Below, piece by piece: positions 7,389-14,421 of a stretch of DNA of 43,348 bases. A model generated the notes under the pieces. The model was not told the origin of the DNA and did not search any database. It saw nothing but the letters and a program-made list of their open reading frames with translations. Made by a program: the position numbers and the translations under genes. Source of the stretch: a virus. The stretch lies in the IMG/VR virus record IMGVR_UViG_3300010396_000063, positions 1 through 43,348 of that record; one strand, written 5' to 3'. How positions within the stretch are numbered: the stretch's first letter is position 1; each line of letters opens with the position of its first letter.

Positions 7389-9665
7389 ATGATTTTTGCA
7401 CCCCCTTCTTTAGATATGCTCGAACGAAATACGAAATTAAAAGCAGGTCTTGGCGAAACAATTATTCTTGCAGACATAGATTTTGAAACCTATAGCGAAG
7501 CAGGTTTTATTTGGAACGATTACGTAAACAAATATGAGAAGTTACCAGGTGCAAATGATCGAGGCATATTTGCGGTAGGAATGGCCGCTTATGCAAGGCA
7601 TCCCTCTTGCGATATTTTATCTTTAGCTTACGATCTGAAAGATGGTAATGGTAAGAGACTTTGGATTCCTACCGATTCTCTTCCGATCGATCTTTTTAAT
7701 CATGTCACAAAAGGTGAATTGATAGAAGCTTGGAACGTAGGCTTTGAATATTGGATTTGGAATTATGTTGCGGTAAGACGGTATGGATTCCCTCTTTTAT
7801 CAATTCAACAATTACGATGCGCTTCAGCTAAAGCGCGTGCTTTTGGTCTACCCGGTGGATTAGAAGCTACGGGTGATGTTTTAAATATTAATTCAAAGAA
7901 AGATAAAAACGGTAAAAGACTTCTAAATAAATTTAGTATACCGCGCAATCCCACGCTTAAAGATAACAGGCGCCGCATACTACCGCAAGATGACCCGATA
8001 GATGCCCAGAATCTCTATGCCTACAATCTTCGCGACATTGAAGCAGAAGCGGAACTTTCAAGTTTAATTCCTGACTTAATTCCTTCTGAATTAGAATTTT
8101 GGTTAATTGATCAAACGATTAATCGACGTGGCGTTTCTGTAGATATAGAGAGTGTTAAAAAGTGCATAGAAATAGTGGAAAAAGCGCATGCTAAATACAA
8201 TAAAAGACTTTCTGAATTAACTAACGGTGAAGTTAATTTTGCTTCTGAAATATTAAAAATGAAGAATTACATTTTAAAAAGAGGGGTTGTTGTAGATGAC
8301 TTAAATGCTGAAACCGTCCAAAATCTTTTAAAAACAAGTTTTAAATTACCGCCGGAGGTTTTCGAAATTTTAAAAATTCGTCAAATTATCGGTTCAGCTG
8401 CAGTTAAAAAATTATATGCAATGTTAAATCGTTCAGTGGATGGAAAACTTCATGACTTATTTGTCTATCATTCTGCACGAACAGGTAGGGCAGCAGGCGA
8501 GGGGATGCAGCCTCAAAACATGCCTAATAGCGGGATGCTTGTTTATTTATGTGAAGAATGTAATTCTTATTACGGCAACATTTTAGCAACTCAATGCCCC
8601 TATTGTTTAGCCATACTTAATATTCAACATAAAAAAACACATGAATGGAGTGCTGAAGCGGTAGAGATGGCGTTAACTACGATTGCAACTGGCGATTTGT
8701 CTATTGTAGAAAATATCTGGGGAGATGCGATAGAGACGGTTTCTGGTTGTCTTCGAGGTTTAATTGTAGCTTCTAAAGATCATGACTTAATATGCTCTGA
8801 TTATAGTGCAATTGAAGCAGTAGTTCTTGCCGCACTCGCAGAAGAAGACTGGCGCTTAGAAGTTTTTAGAACGCACGGAAAAATTTATGAAATGAGCGCA
8901 TCTAAAATCACAGGGTTACCTTTTGAAGAATTTGAACGCTATAAGAAAGAAACAGGGCAACATCACCCGTTAAGAAAAAAAGTAGGTAAAGTTGCTGAAC
9001 TCGCAAGCGGGTATCAGGGATGGTTAGGCGCTTGGAAGAATTTCGGCGCGGATGAATTTTTTTGTGAAGATGAAATTAAAAAATCGATTCTTGCTTGGCG
9101 TGAGGCAAGTCCTAAAATTGTTGAGATGTGGGGCGGACAGACAAGAGCAAATTACATCAAAGAAAATTTCGGATTAGAAGGTGCTGTAATTAACGCTATC
9201 CTTATGCCGGGTCAAGAATTTAAATTTAAATCGATTTCGTATTTAGTTCAACGAGACGTATTGTATTGTAAATTACCCTCCGGGCGCGCATTGGCATACC
9301 ACAAGCCACGATTGACTCCAAGCGATCGACGCCCCGGAACCTATGCGATTAGTTTCGAAGGTTGGAACACTAACCCAAAAAACGGTGCGATTGGTTGGAT
9401 TCGAATGCAAACATATGGCGGTAAACTCACAGAGAATGTCGTACAGGCTACCGCACGTGACATTTTAGCTCATGCAATTATCAATCTTGAAAAAAGCGGG
9501 TATCACGTAGTTTTACATGTCCATGATGAAATCGTTGCAGAAATACCAGAAAATTGGGGTTCAATTGAAGAGTTTGAAACCATAATGTCGACTTTGCCAG
9601 ACTGGGCTAAAAATTGGCCACTTAAAGCGAGTGACGGTTGGCGTGCGAAAAGATATAGAAAGTAG
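7389..9665 (+). CDS. Family A DNA polymerase with 3'-5' exonuclease
   Basis: A 758-residue replicative polymerase. The exonuclease motif I is DIDFETYSEAG (residues 29-39). Polymerase motif A is CSDYSAIEAVVLAALA (about 470), motif B is RKKVGKVAELASGYQGWLG (about 528-546), and motif C is HVHDEIVAEIP (about 711-721) with the catalytic Asp. No 5'-3' exonuclease domain is present, as usual for phage enzymes. A zinc-ribbon-like insert, CEEC at 388-391 and CPYC at 403-406, sits just before the palm. It follows the previous ORF directly, and a new promoter starts at its stop codon. Confidence 0.95.
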   Translation: MIFAPPSLDMLERNTKLKAGLGETIILADIDFETYSEAGFIWNDYVNKYEKLPGANDRGIFAVGMAAYARHPSCDILSLAYDLKDGNGKRLWIPTDSLPIDLFNHVTKGELIEAWNVGFEYWIWNYVAVRRYGFPLLSIQQLRCASAKARAFGLPGGLEATGDVLNINSKKDKNGKRLLNKFSIPRNPTLKDNRRRILPQDDPIDAQNLYAYNLRDIEAEAELSSLIPDLIPSELEFWLIDQTINRRGVSVDIESVKKCIEIVEKAHAKYNKRLSELTNGEVNFASEILKMKNYILKRGVVVDDLNAETVQNLLKTSFKLPPEVFEILKIRQIIGSAAVKKLYAMLNRSVDGKLHDLFVYHSARTGRAAGEGMQPQNMPNSGMLVYLCEECNSYYGNILATQCPYCLAILNIQHKKTHEWSAEAVEMALTTIATGDLSIVENIWGDAIETVSGCLRGLIVASKDHDLICSDYSAIEAVVLAALAEEDWRLEVFRTHGKIYEMSASKITGLPFEEFERYKKETGQHHPLRKKVGKVAELASGYQGWLGAWKNFGADEFFCEDEIKKSILAWREASPKIVEMWGGQTRANYIKENFGLEGAVINAILMPGQEFKFKSISYLVQRDVLYCKLPSGRALAYHKPRLTPSDRRPGTYAISFEGWNTNPKNGAIGWIRMQTYGGKLTENVVQATARDILAHAIINLEKSGYHVVLHVHDEIVAEIPENWGSIEEFETIMSTLPDWAKNWPLKASDGWRAKRYRK

Positions 9666-9694
9666 TTGACTCGCTATAGTGTATACGCTACAAT
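9666..9694 (+). promoter_or_regulatory. Strong sigma70-type promoter for the small-gene operon
   Basis: TTGACT (9666-9671), 17-base spacer, TACAAT (9689-9694). The spacer carries TAGTGTATACGCTA (9677-9690), a motif shared at the same offset with the promoters at 41093 and 42360 (minus). It begins right at the polymerase stop codon and drives 9731 onward. Confidence 0.75.
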
Positions 9695-9730
9695 GGCCTT
9701 ATTAACTAACAGACAATAAGGACTAATAAA

Positions 9731-9970
9731 ATGAAAGACATCATCAATGCAGTTTATGAAAAATTAAAAAATAGAGAAATTCATCCAAGCGGAAAATTCG
9801 ATAGTAAAAATCGGTTTTATGCAAAAAATGCAGATTTAATTAACGTAAGGCAACCAAGCGCAGCATGGCCTTTTTCGCACATGATCGCTTGCAGAACTAA
9901 AAAATATGTAGCTAAAGTAGCGAAAAAGTACAACGCCACGACTCAAGACCAATTAGAAAGTTTAGTTTAA
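9731..9970 (+). CDS. Unknown small basic protein
   Basis: A 79-residue basic protein (KLKNREIHPSGKFDSKNRFY; KKYVAKVAKKY). ATAAGGA lies about 12 bases before ATG. It resembles small phage proteins with a PSAAWPFSHMIACRTKKYV-type block, whose function I do not know. It is the first gene after the strong promoter at 9666, so it should be highly expressed; a DNA- or RNA-binding role is a guess from charge. Confidence 0.6.
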   Translation: MKDIINAVYEKLKNREIHPSGKFDSKNRFYAKNADLINVRQPSAAWPFSHMIACRTKKYVAKVAKKYNATTQDQLESLV

Positions 9971-9985
9971 TAGGAGCCAATTAAA

Positions 9986-10288
9986 ATGAACGAATTTAAA
10001 TTAAATGTTACTAACAGTAGACCAATAAAATTTAAAGGGGAATTAATATCAGAAGATAAGACACAAATAGGTACGGGCAGGTTTATAAAATTAGCGTTGT
10101 ATAAAACAAGCGGTGGTAATTTTGTTTGTCAAAAAATAGAAATTACACAGTGGGCAGGAGAAAGAGACCAACATTTTGTTGAGATATGTAAAGATATTGA
10201 ATCAGTAGTGGGTTTTTTCGGTTTAGATGATCAAGCTAAAGAAATTTATACAGAAGCCGGTATTGACGTGTCAATTTTGATTGATTAG
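9986..10288 (+). CDS. Conserved small phage protein, function unknown
   Basis: A 100-residue protein whose layout (RPIKFKGELI, RFIKLALYKTSGGNFVCQKI, QWAGERDQHF, FFGLDDQAKEIYTEAGID) looks like a widespread phage protein family with LALYRT.GGKYVC and WxGERD blocks. It is probably a small beta-rich domain followed by a helix. The start has TAGGAGCC upstream. No catalytic residues are evident. Confidence 0.65.
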   Translation: MNEFKLNVTNSRPIKFKGELISEDKTQIGTGRFIKLALYKTSGGNFVCQKIEITQWAGERDQHFVEICKDIESVVGFFGLDDQAKEIYTEAGIDVSILID

Positions 10289-10306
10289 CTAAAGAGAGGT
10301 AAACAA

Positions 10307-10540
10307 ATGCATGCCGCAACAAAAATTTTATTTGAAGTTCAAGAAATGACTTCAAGAAATGACGCATTAGAATTTTGCAGAAATAAAAAAGAATTTTACC
10401 ATGAAGATGTTACGGAAGGTGAAAACAGCAATACCAATGTTTTTACTTTTAAAGACGGCTCTATACTCTATATTGGCTTTGACAATGAAATATATACGGA
10501 TAATTGCTCAGAAACTATTAAAATGAATAATTGGGATTAA
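10307..10540 (+). CDS. Unknown small protein
   Basis: A 77-residue acidic protein, not recognised. It has an N-terminal helix with EVQEMTSRNDALEFC and a likely beta hairpin near NVFTFKDGSILYIGFDN. AGAGAGGT lies upstream of ATG. It is the last gene before the structured RNA candidate and T-run at 10549-10641. Confidence 0.55.
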   Translation: MHAATKILFEVQEMTSRNDALEFCRNKKEFYHEDVTEGENSNTNVFTFKDGSILYIGFDNEIYTDNCSETIKMNNWD

Positions 10541-10548
10541 GTTTTTAT

Positions 10549-10641
10549 GGAAGCGTCGGCATCATGCGATCGATGATGAGGGTGTGGGCTTAACACCTGT
10601 AGACACGGCTTTTGAGTGAAAGCACGCTTCCACCCTTTTTT
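10549..10641 (+). ncRNA. Candidate four-stem structured RNA with terminator-like tail
   Basis: The intergenic region folds on paper into a closed multi-branch structure. P1 pairs GGAAGCGT (10549-10556) with ACGCTTCC (10624-10631), eight pairs. Inside are P2 CATCAT/ATGATG (10560-10578, loop GCGATCG), P3 GGGTGT/ACACCT (10580-10598, loop GGGCTTA) and P4 GCTTTT/GAAAGC (10608-10623, loop GAGT). Six T follow at 10636-10641 after ACCC, so P1 plus the T-run could terminate transcription. Size (about 83 nt) is tRNA-like, but loops do not fit a tRNA. It may be a stable phage RNA or an attenuator for the genes downstream. Confidence 0.5.
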
Positions 10642-10663
10642 ATTTTTCTTGGATAGATAACTT

Positions 10664-10984
10664 ATGCAGATAGATAAGACTGTTTTATATAAATTTAAAA
10701 ATGTTTGCGAAGAAAATATTAAATTGATGAATGAAATAAGTAGCTATATTAAAGAGACGGAAAGTTTTTTTAAAAAATTAATGAAAAATAAATCAATTTG
10801 TTATATTGATGAAAATTACAATTTTAAAATTTTCTATAGTAATAAAAATAAAAGATTAATGTATGAAAGTAATTTTTTATCAAGGCCACTAATTGAGTGC
10901 CCAATCGAAGTACGCAAAATGGTTATAGCGGGTAAACATTTAGACAAGTTAATACAAATGGCGATTGTAAATTTGCAAACTTAA
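10664..10984 (+). CDS. Unknown lysine-rich helical protein
   Basis: A 106-residue protein, not recognised. It has a lysine/asparagine-rich, AT-biased composition, an N-terminal coiled-coil-like helix (residues 1-40) and a C-terminal helix (KMVIAGKHLDKLIQMAIVNL). The ribosome binding site is weak. It follows the RNA/terminator candidate, so its expression may depend on readthrough. Confidence 0.55.
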   Translation: MQIDKTVLYKFKNVCEENIKLMNEISSYIKETESFFKKLMKNKSICYIDENYNFKIFYSNKNKRLMYESNFLSRPLIECPIEVRKMVIAGKHLDKLIQMAIVNLQT

Positions 10985-11001
10985 CATGAGGACATTAACA
11001 A

Positions 11002-11196
11002 ATGGAATTGTATCGAGTTGTGATAAGAACGAAGATAGCGCCAATTGAAGTTTCTTATTCTGAACGCGAGGAAATAGAAGGCTCTATTAAAAACATAAAA
11101 AATTTATTAGAAGTACAAGTATTAATTTACAACATGAAATGCCAATTAATCGCATTAAAAGATTTTAATTCAAAGGAGATAATATGGAAAACATAG
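11002..11196 (+). CDS. Unknown small protein
   Basis: A 64-residue protein, not recognised, with a likely beta strand (LYRVVIRTKIAPIEVSYS), a helix (REEIEGSIKNIKNLLE) and another strand (QVLIYNMKCQLIALKDF). TGAGGA lies upstream. Its end overlaps the next start by 13 bases, so the two are coupled. Confidence 0.55.
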   Translation: MELYRVVIRTKIAPIEVSYSEREEIEGSIKNIKNLLEVQVLIYNMKCQLIALKDFNSKEIIWKT

Positions 11197-11465
11197 ACAA
11201 CGAAGAAAGAGATTTAATTGAAAAGGTGGAGGAATATACTTCCAAAATACTGACCCGTATTAAAAAATTAGACTATGCTCTTTCAGAAGTGTTTAAACTT
11301 CATTCATTCTTACGCATGGATTCTATGACTAAAAGCATAGAGTTTCATTTTAAGCATGCGATGTTATTTGCTTATGAAAAAGATGAGCTAAGTTTTAATT
11401 TAGCCCTAACTAGATTACAAGAAAGCTTTAATGGTCTTATTAACTTAGCTAAAGATGCATATTAA
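11184..11465 (+). CDS. Unknown helical protein
   Basis: A 93-residue all-helical acidic protein with no recognised motif. AAGGAG (11172-11177) gives a good ribosome binding site inside the end of the previous gene. It has heptad-like leucine spacing in residues 10-45 and may oligomerise. Confidence 0.55.
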   Translation: MENIDNEERDLIEKVEEYTSKILTRIKKLDYALSEVFKLHSFLRMDSMTKSIEFHFKHAMLFAYEKDELSFNLALTRLQESFNGLINLAKDAY

Positions 11466-11488
11466 GAAAATAATAAGGAAAACAATCA

Positions 11489-11746
11489 ATGACCGCCCAA
11501 GATATCGATAATAAATTAAAAGAAGTTGATTTTAAATTAAAAGAGGTTTTGAACGAAGATAATTTTAATACCCTATTTGGTACTTCTAAAAGTTTTGAAC
11601 TTGCACAAAAATCTTTATTTTTAGCGGCAATATATAAAAAACATGACACATACAAAATAATTTTAGATGTTTTAAAATCTTATGAAAAAGACGTTATTCC
11701 AAATTTAATCGAAAATGCAGAAAAGATATTAAAACTACAAGAATAG
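11489..11746 (+). CDS. Unknown helical protein
   Basis: An 85-residue protein, not recognised, with a repeated phrase near the start (KLKEVDFKLKEV) suggesting a short coiled coil, and a C-terminal Lys/Glu-rich helix. AAGGAAAA is upstream of ATG. It lies in the run of small accessory genes; no other clue to its job. Confidence 0.5.
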   Translation: MTAQDIDNKLKEVDFKLKEVLNEDNFNTLFGTSKSFELAQKSLFLAAIYKKHDTYKIILDVLKSYEKDVIPNLIENAEKILKLQE

Positions 11747-11754
11747 ACAAAACA

Positions 11755-12078
11755 ATGAAGCCACTACAAATTGCCGAGGAAGAAAAACAAAATTGGGTTC
11801 TTATAGAAGAAAAGTTACCGCCATTTAATAAAGATCTAATGCTTAAATACCAAGTTGTTGTAAATGAAGACCGTGATTTCAGAGTTTTAGAATGTACTAA
11901 AATACGCGGGTATCTTAACATGTACGGTGAATTTCCCAATGTCTCTAATCTTATTTGGGTTCACACATTTTTTAGTAAAATAAGCGGGAAATGGGATTAC
12001 GCAATTATAGAAGAAAATAAAACTAGAAGAGTTTCACACTGGCGAGAACTAACAGAAGAGGAAAAAAACAATGACTAG
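11755..12078 (+). CDS. DUF551-like small phage protein
   Basis: A 107-residue protein that fits the loose DUF551 pattern: WVLIEEKLPPFNKDLMLKY near the start (family: W-x-x-x-x-x-x-L-P), beta strands, then VSHWRELTEEEK near the end (family: HW-x-P/E-L). The function of DUF551 proteins is unknown, though they are common in phage accessory regions. It overlaps the next gene by eight bases. A likely DUF551 remnant is also present at 13147-13200. Confidence 0.55.
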   Translation: MKPLQIAEEEKQNWVLIEEKLPPFNKDLMLKYQVVVNEDRDFRVLECTKIRGYLNMYGEFPNVSNLIWVHTFFSKISGKWDYAIIEENKTRRVSHWRELTEEEKNND

Positions 12079-12325
12079 ACCACGTTTATATAAAAAATGT
12101 AATCGATGCGCAGGTACGGGAAAATTAAAAATTCGCAGTCTTTATGTTTTAACTGCAGATACAAAACGCATGTTACGCATTATGAAAAAACACGAATTAA
12201 CTCAGTTTGCGTTAGCTAAAATTTTGGAAATATCACAAGGTACAGTTAGCGGATGGCTTCATGGAAAAACGAATAAAATAAAACCTATTTATTTTGCTAA
12301 TTTAAAAGCGCAAGGATATTTCTGA
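12071..12325 (+). CDS. Zinc-knuckle plus XRE-type HTH protein
   Basis: An 84-residue protein. Residues 10-17 read CNRCAGTG, the DnaJ-like C-x-x-C-x-G-x-G zinc knuckle half-site. Residues 30-75 form a helix-turn-helix of the XRE/Cro type (MLRIMKKHELTQFALAKIL, then EISQGTVSGWLHG as recognition helix). It probably binds DNA and regulates phage or host genes. It is coupled to the DUF551-like gene by overlap. It has one knuckle, not the four-cysteine set of DnaJ, so zinc binding would need a dimer. Confidence 0.7.
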   Translation: MTRPRLYKKCNRCAGTGKLKIRSLYVLTADTKRMLRIMKKHELTQFALAKILEISQGTVSGWLHGKTNKIKPIYFANLKAQGYF

Positions 12326-12350
12326 TGAGAAGTTGGGACTAGAGCAATTC

Positions 12351-12491
12351 ATGATTAAATACTTAATATGTGTGCTCATTTATGGGCACAATTTTGATTT
12401 TGAGAGTAGAGCACGAATCGTTGAAGAAGGAAAACTTATTGACGTCCTTATGTTTTGTAAAAGATGTAATAAATATAGGAGCGTAAGATGA
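12351..12491 (+). CDS. 46-residue Cys-containing protein
   Basis: A short ORF, MIKYLICVLIYGHNF to KCNKYRSVR-like end, containing FCKRCNKYR (C-x-x-C) and an upstream C and H (LICVLIYGH). This is the layout of small phage zinc-ribbon proteins with an N-terminal LIC..GH and a C-terminal CKRC. Its stop overlaps the next ATG as ATGA, which supports translation. The ribosome binding site is not strong. Function unknown. Confidence 0.5.
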   Translation: MIKYLICVLIYGHNFDFESRARIVEEGKLIDVLMFCKRCNKYRSVR

Positions 12492-12811
12492 CATTAGATG
12501 AAATGATTCGCCGGCTAGCTAACGGTGAACTTTTAATTTCCTCAAATTACTCTATACAATGCGTAGATAAAGTTTTATTTATTAAAGATAAAACTTTGGA
12601 TACTACTCATCATTTAGTTTTAATGGGCAATATTTTTGAATTATTTACCCTGGTTCCTTCTCAAAATAAACTCACAATGGTTGGAGAGCGTGGTACGTTA
12701 ATATTAAAAAAATCAGAAAAACATTTTTCAATACAAATCACGGGGTCGACATTCGAATATTTTTATCAATTTAACCCTGAACTTTTTATAAAAGGAATAA
12801 CGGAATGTTAG
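12488..12811 (+). CDS. Unknown small beta-rich protein
   Basis: A 107-residue protein, not recognised, with an N-terminal helix (TLDEMIRRLANGE) followed by alternating strands (LLISSNYSIQCV, KVLFIKDK, HHLVLMGNIFELFTLV, GTLILKK). TAGGAG lies upstream. It is coupled by overlap to both neighbours (ATGA at its start, seven bases at its end). Confidence 0.55.
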   Translation: MTLDEMIRRLANGELLISSNYSIQCVDKVLFIKDKTLDTTHHLVLMGNIFELFTLVPSQNKLTMVGERGTLILKKSEKHFSIQITGSTFEYFYQFNPELFIKGITEC

Positions 12812-13122
12812 AAGATGTTTTTGAAATGTTGATGAATAAAAACGAAATATGTCCTTCTTGTCGCGGAGATTGTGGGAAATTAATCAATAAGAAGACTCAT
12901 GAAATTAGATGCGTGTGCGGTCATAGTTATAAGTATCCTACTAAAAAACAGGGAACTATGATAATTACAAATAAACAACTACAGCAAATGATCTATCTTT
13001 TATCTTTAATCGTGGGTGCCGCGGATGATTGTGTAGTTGGTGGTAAATTTAAACAAACCGCAGAAAAACTATTAATAGAAATAATTAACCAACAATCTGA
13101 AGAACTTAAGGTGCTTGAATGA
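12805..13122 (+). CDS. Zinc ribbon plus conserved C-terminal helix domain
   Basis: A 105-residue protein with a zinc ribbon in residues 17-40 (CPSCRGDC and CVCGHSYKYP) joined to a C-terminal helical part (ITNKQLQQMIYLLS to NQQSEELKVLE). The C-terminal half is a paralog of the separate 56-residue protein at 13200-13370: both share the Q-x-QQMxYxLS and QQSEELK blocks. It probably arose by duplication and fusion. Role unknown. Confidence 0.6.
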   Translation: MLEDVFEMLMNKNEICPSCRGDCGKLINKKTHEIRCVCGHSYKYPTKKQGTMIITNKQLQQMIYLLSLIVGAADDCVVGGKFKQTAEKLLIEIINQQSEELKVLE

Positions 13123-13146
13123 TCGAAAAATTAATGAGGTAGACGA

Positions 13147-13200
13147 ATGAGAGAGCGGATAAGTGTAAAAGATGCAGTGCCTCCAAATGATAGGGTATAA
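13147..13200 (+). pseudogene. DUF551-like N-terminal remnant (17 codons)
   Basis: The short ORF MRERISVKDAVPPNDRV then stop matches the opening of DUF551 domains (W-I-S-V-K-D-x-L-P-P-x-x-x-x-V), which normally run on for 50 or more residues. TGAGGTAG lies upstream and its TAATG is shared with the next start, so it may still act as a translated leader. The rest of the domain is not found after it. Confidence 0.4.
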
Positions 13201-13370
13201 TGATGAAAATATCTGAAAAACAGATTCAACAAATGATGTATCATCTTTCTGCGGTCAGTACCTCACCAGAACACAGTTTCATGCCAGAAGAATATAAGAA
13301 ACTAATAAGACGATTGTTGTATGAGATATGCGATCAACAATCAGAAGAATTAAAAGAGGTAGAAACATGA
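13200..13370 (+). CDS. 56-residue paralog of the 12805 C-terminal domain
   Basis: A short ORF starting ATGATG at 13200. The protein begins MMKISEKQIQQMMYHLS and ends CDQQSEELKEVET. It aligns along its whole length with residues about 51-105 of the protein at 12805. It is coupled upstream by TAATG and downstream by ATGA. Both copies look intact, so this is a recent or maintained duplication. Function unknown. Confidence 0.6.
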   Translation: MMKISEKQIQQMMYHLSAVSTSPEHSFMPEEYKKLIRRLLYEICDQQSEELKEVET

Positions 13371-13547
13371 GTTATGTAGAATACTATTGTGCAGAATGTA
13401 ATGTCTGTTGCTGTTGGGGAAGAATGCGGTTGTTCTGAAAATTTTAATTTTTATGATGGCGTATTTTTGTGCGACGATTGCGCGATAGAAAATGGTCTAA
13501 AGAAAGAAGAAATTGATCGAGACAAGTGGGAGAACAATAGCGCATGA
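13367..13547 (+). pseudogene. Probable frameshifted small zinc-ribbon gene
   Basis: The frame starting at ATG 13367 gives YYCAEC, then runs off into a Cys/Trp-rich tail and stops at 13438. The +1 frame carries on as a sensible small protein (EECGCSENFNFYDG, LCDDCAIENG, EEIDRDKWE) to the stop at 13547, which overlaps the next ATG. Joining both frames gives one zinc ribbon with CAEC and CDDC pairs, so a single-base change near 13400-13420 (repeated TGTTG units) probably broke it. Alternatively the second frame is a 48-residue gene from ATG 13401. Confidence 0.5.
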
Positions 13548-13783
13548 GTGAATCAGAGAAAAAATACCACTGTGAAGAATGCAAGAAAGAACTATCAACC
13601 AGCTTCGTAAGGCTTCATAAGATGCTTTATGTTAACTATATGCTTAAGATGCAGAATAATAAGTTGGTTGAATTTGTTTTAAAAATATCAAAAGATTGTG
13701 GTTGCATAGGATATAACTGTAACTGCCTAAATTATTTCAGTTCAGAAGCTAAAGAACTACTAAAAGAAATAGGCGAAGTATGA
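13544..13783 (+). CDS. Cys-rich small protein
   Basis: A 79-residue protein, not recognised. CEEC at residues 10-13 and a second cluster CGCIGYNCNC (about 52-61) could form a zinc site. The middle is helical (FVRLHKMLYVNYMLKMQ). It overlaps both neighbours by four bases, ATGA style. Confidence 0.55.
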   Translation: MSESEKKYHCEECKKELSTSFVRLHKMLYVNYMLKMQNNKLVEFVLKISKDCGCIGYNCNCLNYFSSEAKELLKEIGEV

Positions 13784-13962
13784 ACTACGCTCTACAAACT
13801 AAAATCATGCGCGCTCTAGGTTTTGCGTTAGGTGCATTAAGCACCCTATCCCTTACATCAGTTTCAGATGCTGAAAAAAATAGATTGATATCTGCTGAGA
13901 ATCATTTAAGAAAAGAATTAGACGACATAATGAAGGAGTTTGAGAATGTTGAGAGAAGGTAG
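13780..13962 (+). CDS. Unknown small helical protein
   Basis: A 60-residue protein, not recognised. Residues 8-28 (KIMRALGFALGALSTLSLTSV) are moderately hydrophobic, and the C-terminal half is a charged helix. It could be a weak membrane anchor or simply an amphipathic helix. Coupled to the gene before by overlap. Confidence 0.5.
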   Translation: MNYALQTKIMRALGFALGALSTLSLTSVSDAEKNRLISAENHLRKELDDIMKEFENVERR

Positions 13963-14134
13963 CTGGTGGATAAAAAGCTCTATTGATGAAAGGTGGAATT
14001 TAGATGGTAGAGGATTAGTTGGTATGTTTATGTCATATAAGAACATTCCGGAAGCAATAGGGTGGATAGAAGCTTGTGAAAAACGGTATGGGGAAAGGCC
14101 ATACGATCTTGAATTTGGTTATATGAAAGATTAA
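13946..14134 (+). CDS. Conserved small phage protein, DxRWN type
   Basis: A 62-residue protein with a layout known from many phages: W-x-x-K-S-x-x-D-x-R-W-N (WWIKSSIDERWN), then a helix with AIGWIEACEKRYGERPYDLEFGYMKD at its end. Function unknown. I chose ATG 13946, eight bases after AAGGAG, over an upstream TTG. It is the last gene of the rightward operon. Confidence 0.6.
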   Translation: MLREGSWWIKSSIDERWNLDGRGLVGMFMSYKNIPEAIGWIEACEKRYGERPYDLEFGYMKD

Positions 14135-14147
14135 AGAATGCGTTTAT

Positions 14148-14162
14148 ACTATGCTGCATAGT
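14148..14162 (+). terminator. Weak hairpin between convergent operons
   Basis: ACTATG (14148-14153), loop CTG, CATAGT (14157-14162), in the 44-base gap between convergent genes. There is no clear T-run on either side, so it is at best a weak terminator. Confidence 0.3.
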
Positions 14163-14178
14163 CGGTTACATTAAAACA

Positions 14179-14421
14179 CTAGATTGATAAATTATATTGG
14201 GTTATTTGTTCCTTTGTGATTTTAGCCCAACCTTTCAATAACACGACGCTAGAAACATAAGCTTTCACAACTTCATCAGGTTTTGATTTTTTATTTAATT
14301 TATCTAAAGGCAGTTTAGGGATATCTGTAAGTTCTATCATTGGGCAATGATATGCGATAGGCGTTGTATTGCTAGCACAAGAACATAGCGCTGCTAATAA
14401 CACCGCTAACGCCAGTCTCAT
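14179..14421 (-). CDS. Rz1: Rz1-like outer-membrane spanin lipoprotein
   Basis: An 80-residue lipoprotein: N-terminal signal RLALAVLLAALCSC with a lipobox-like LCSC, then a short periplasmic part (about 65 residues, with Pro and a helix near the C terminus). It would sit in the outer membrane, bind the Rz coiled coil and fuse the membranes at lysis. I chose ATG 14421, which overlaps the Rz stop as ATGA, over an upstream in-frame start. It is the last gene of the late operon. Confidence 0.7.
   Translation of the reverse strand: MRLALAVLLAALCSCASNTTPIAYHCPMIELTDIPKLPLDKLNKKSKPDEVVKAYVSSVVLLKGWAKITKEQITQYNLSI

Noticed and set aside
10549-10635. tRNA gene
   Set aside because: Size and a seven-pair acceptor-like stem fit, but the putative anticodon loop GGGCTTA lacks U33, the T-loop consensus is absent, and the 3' end reads ACCC, not CCA.
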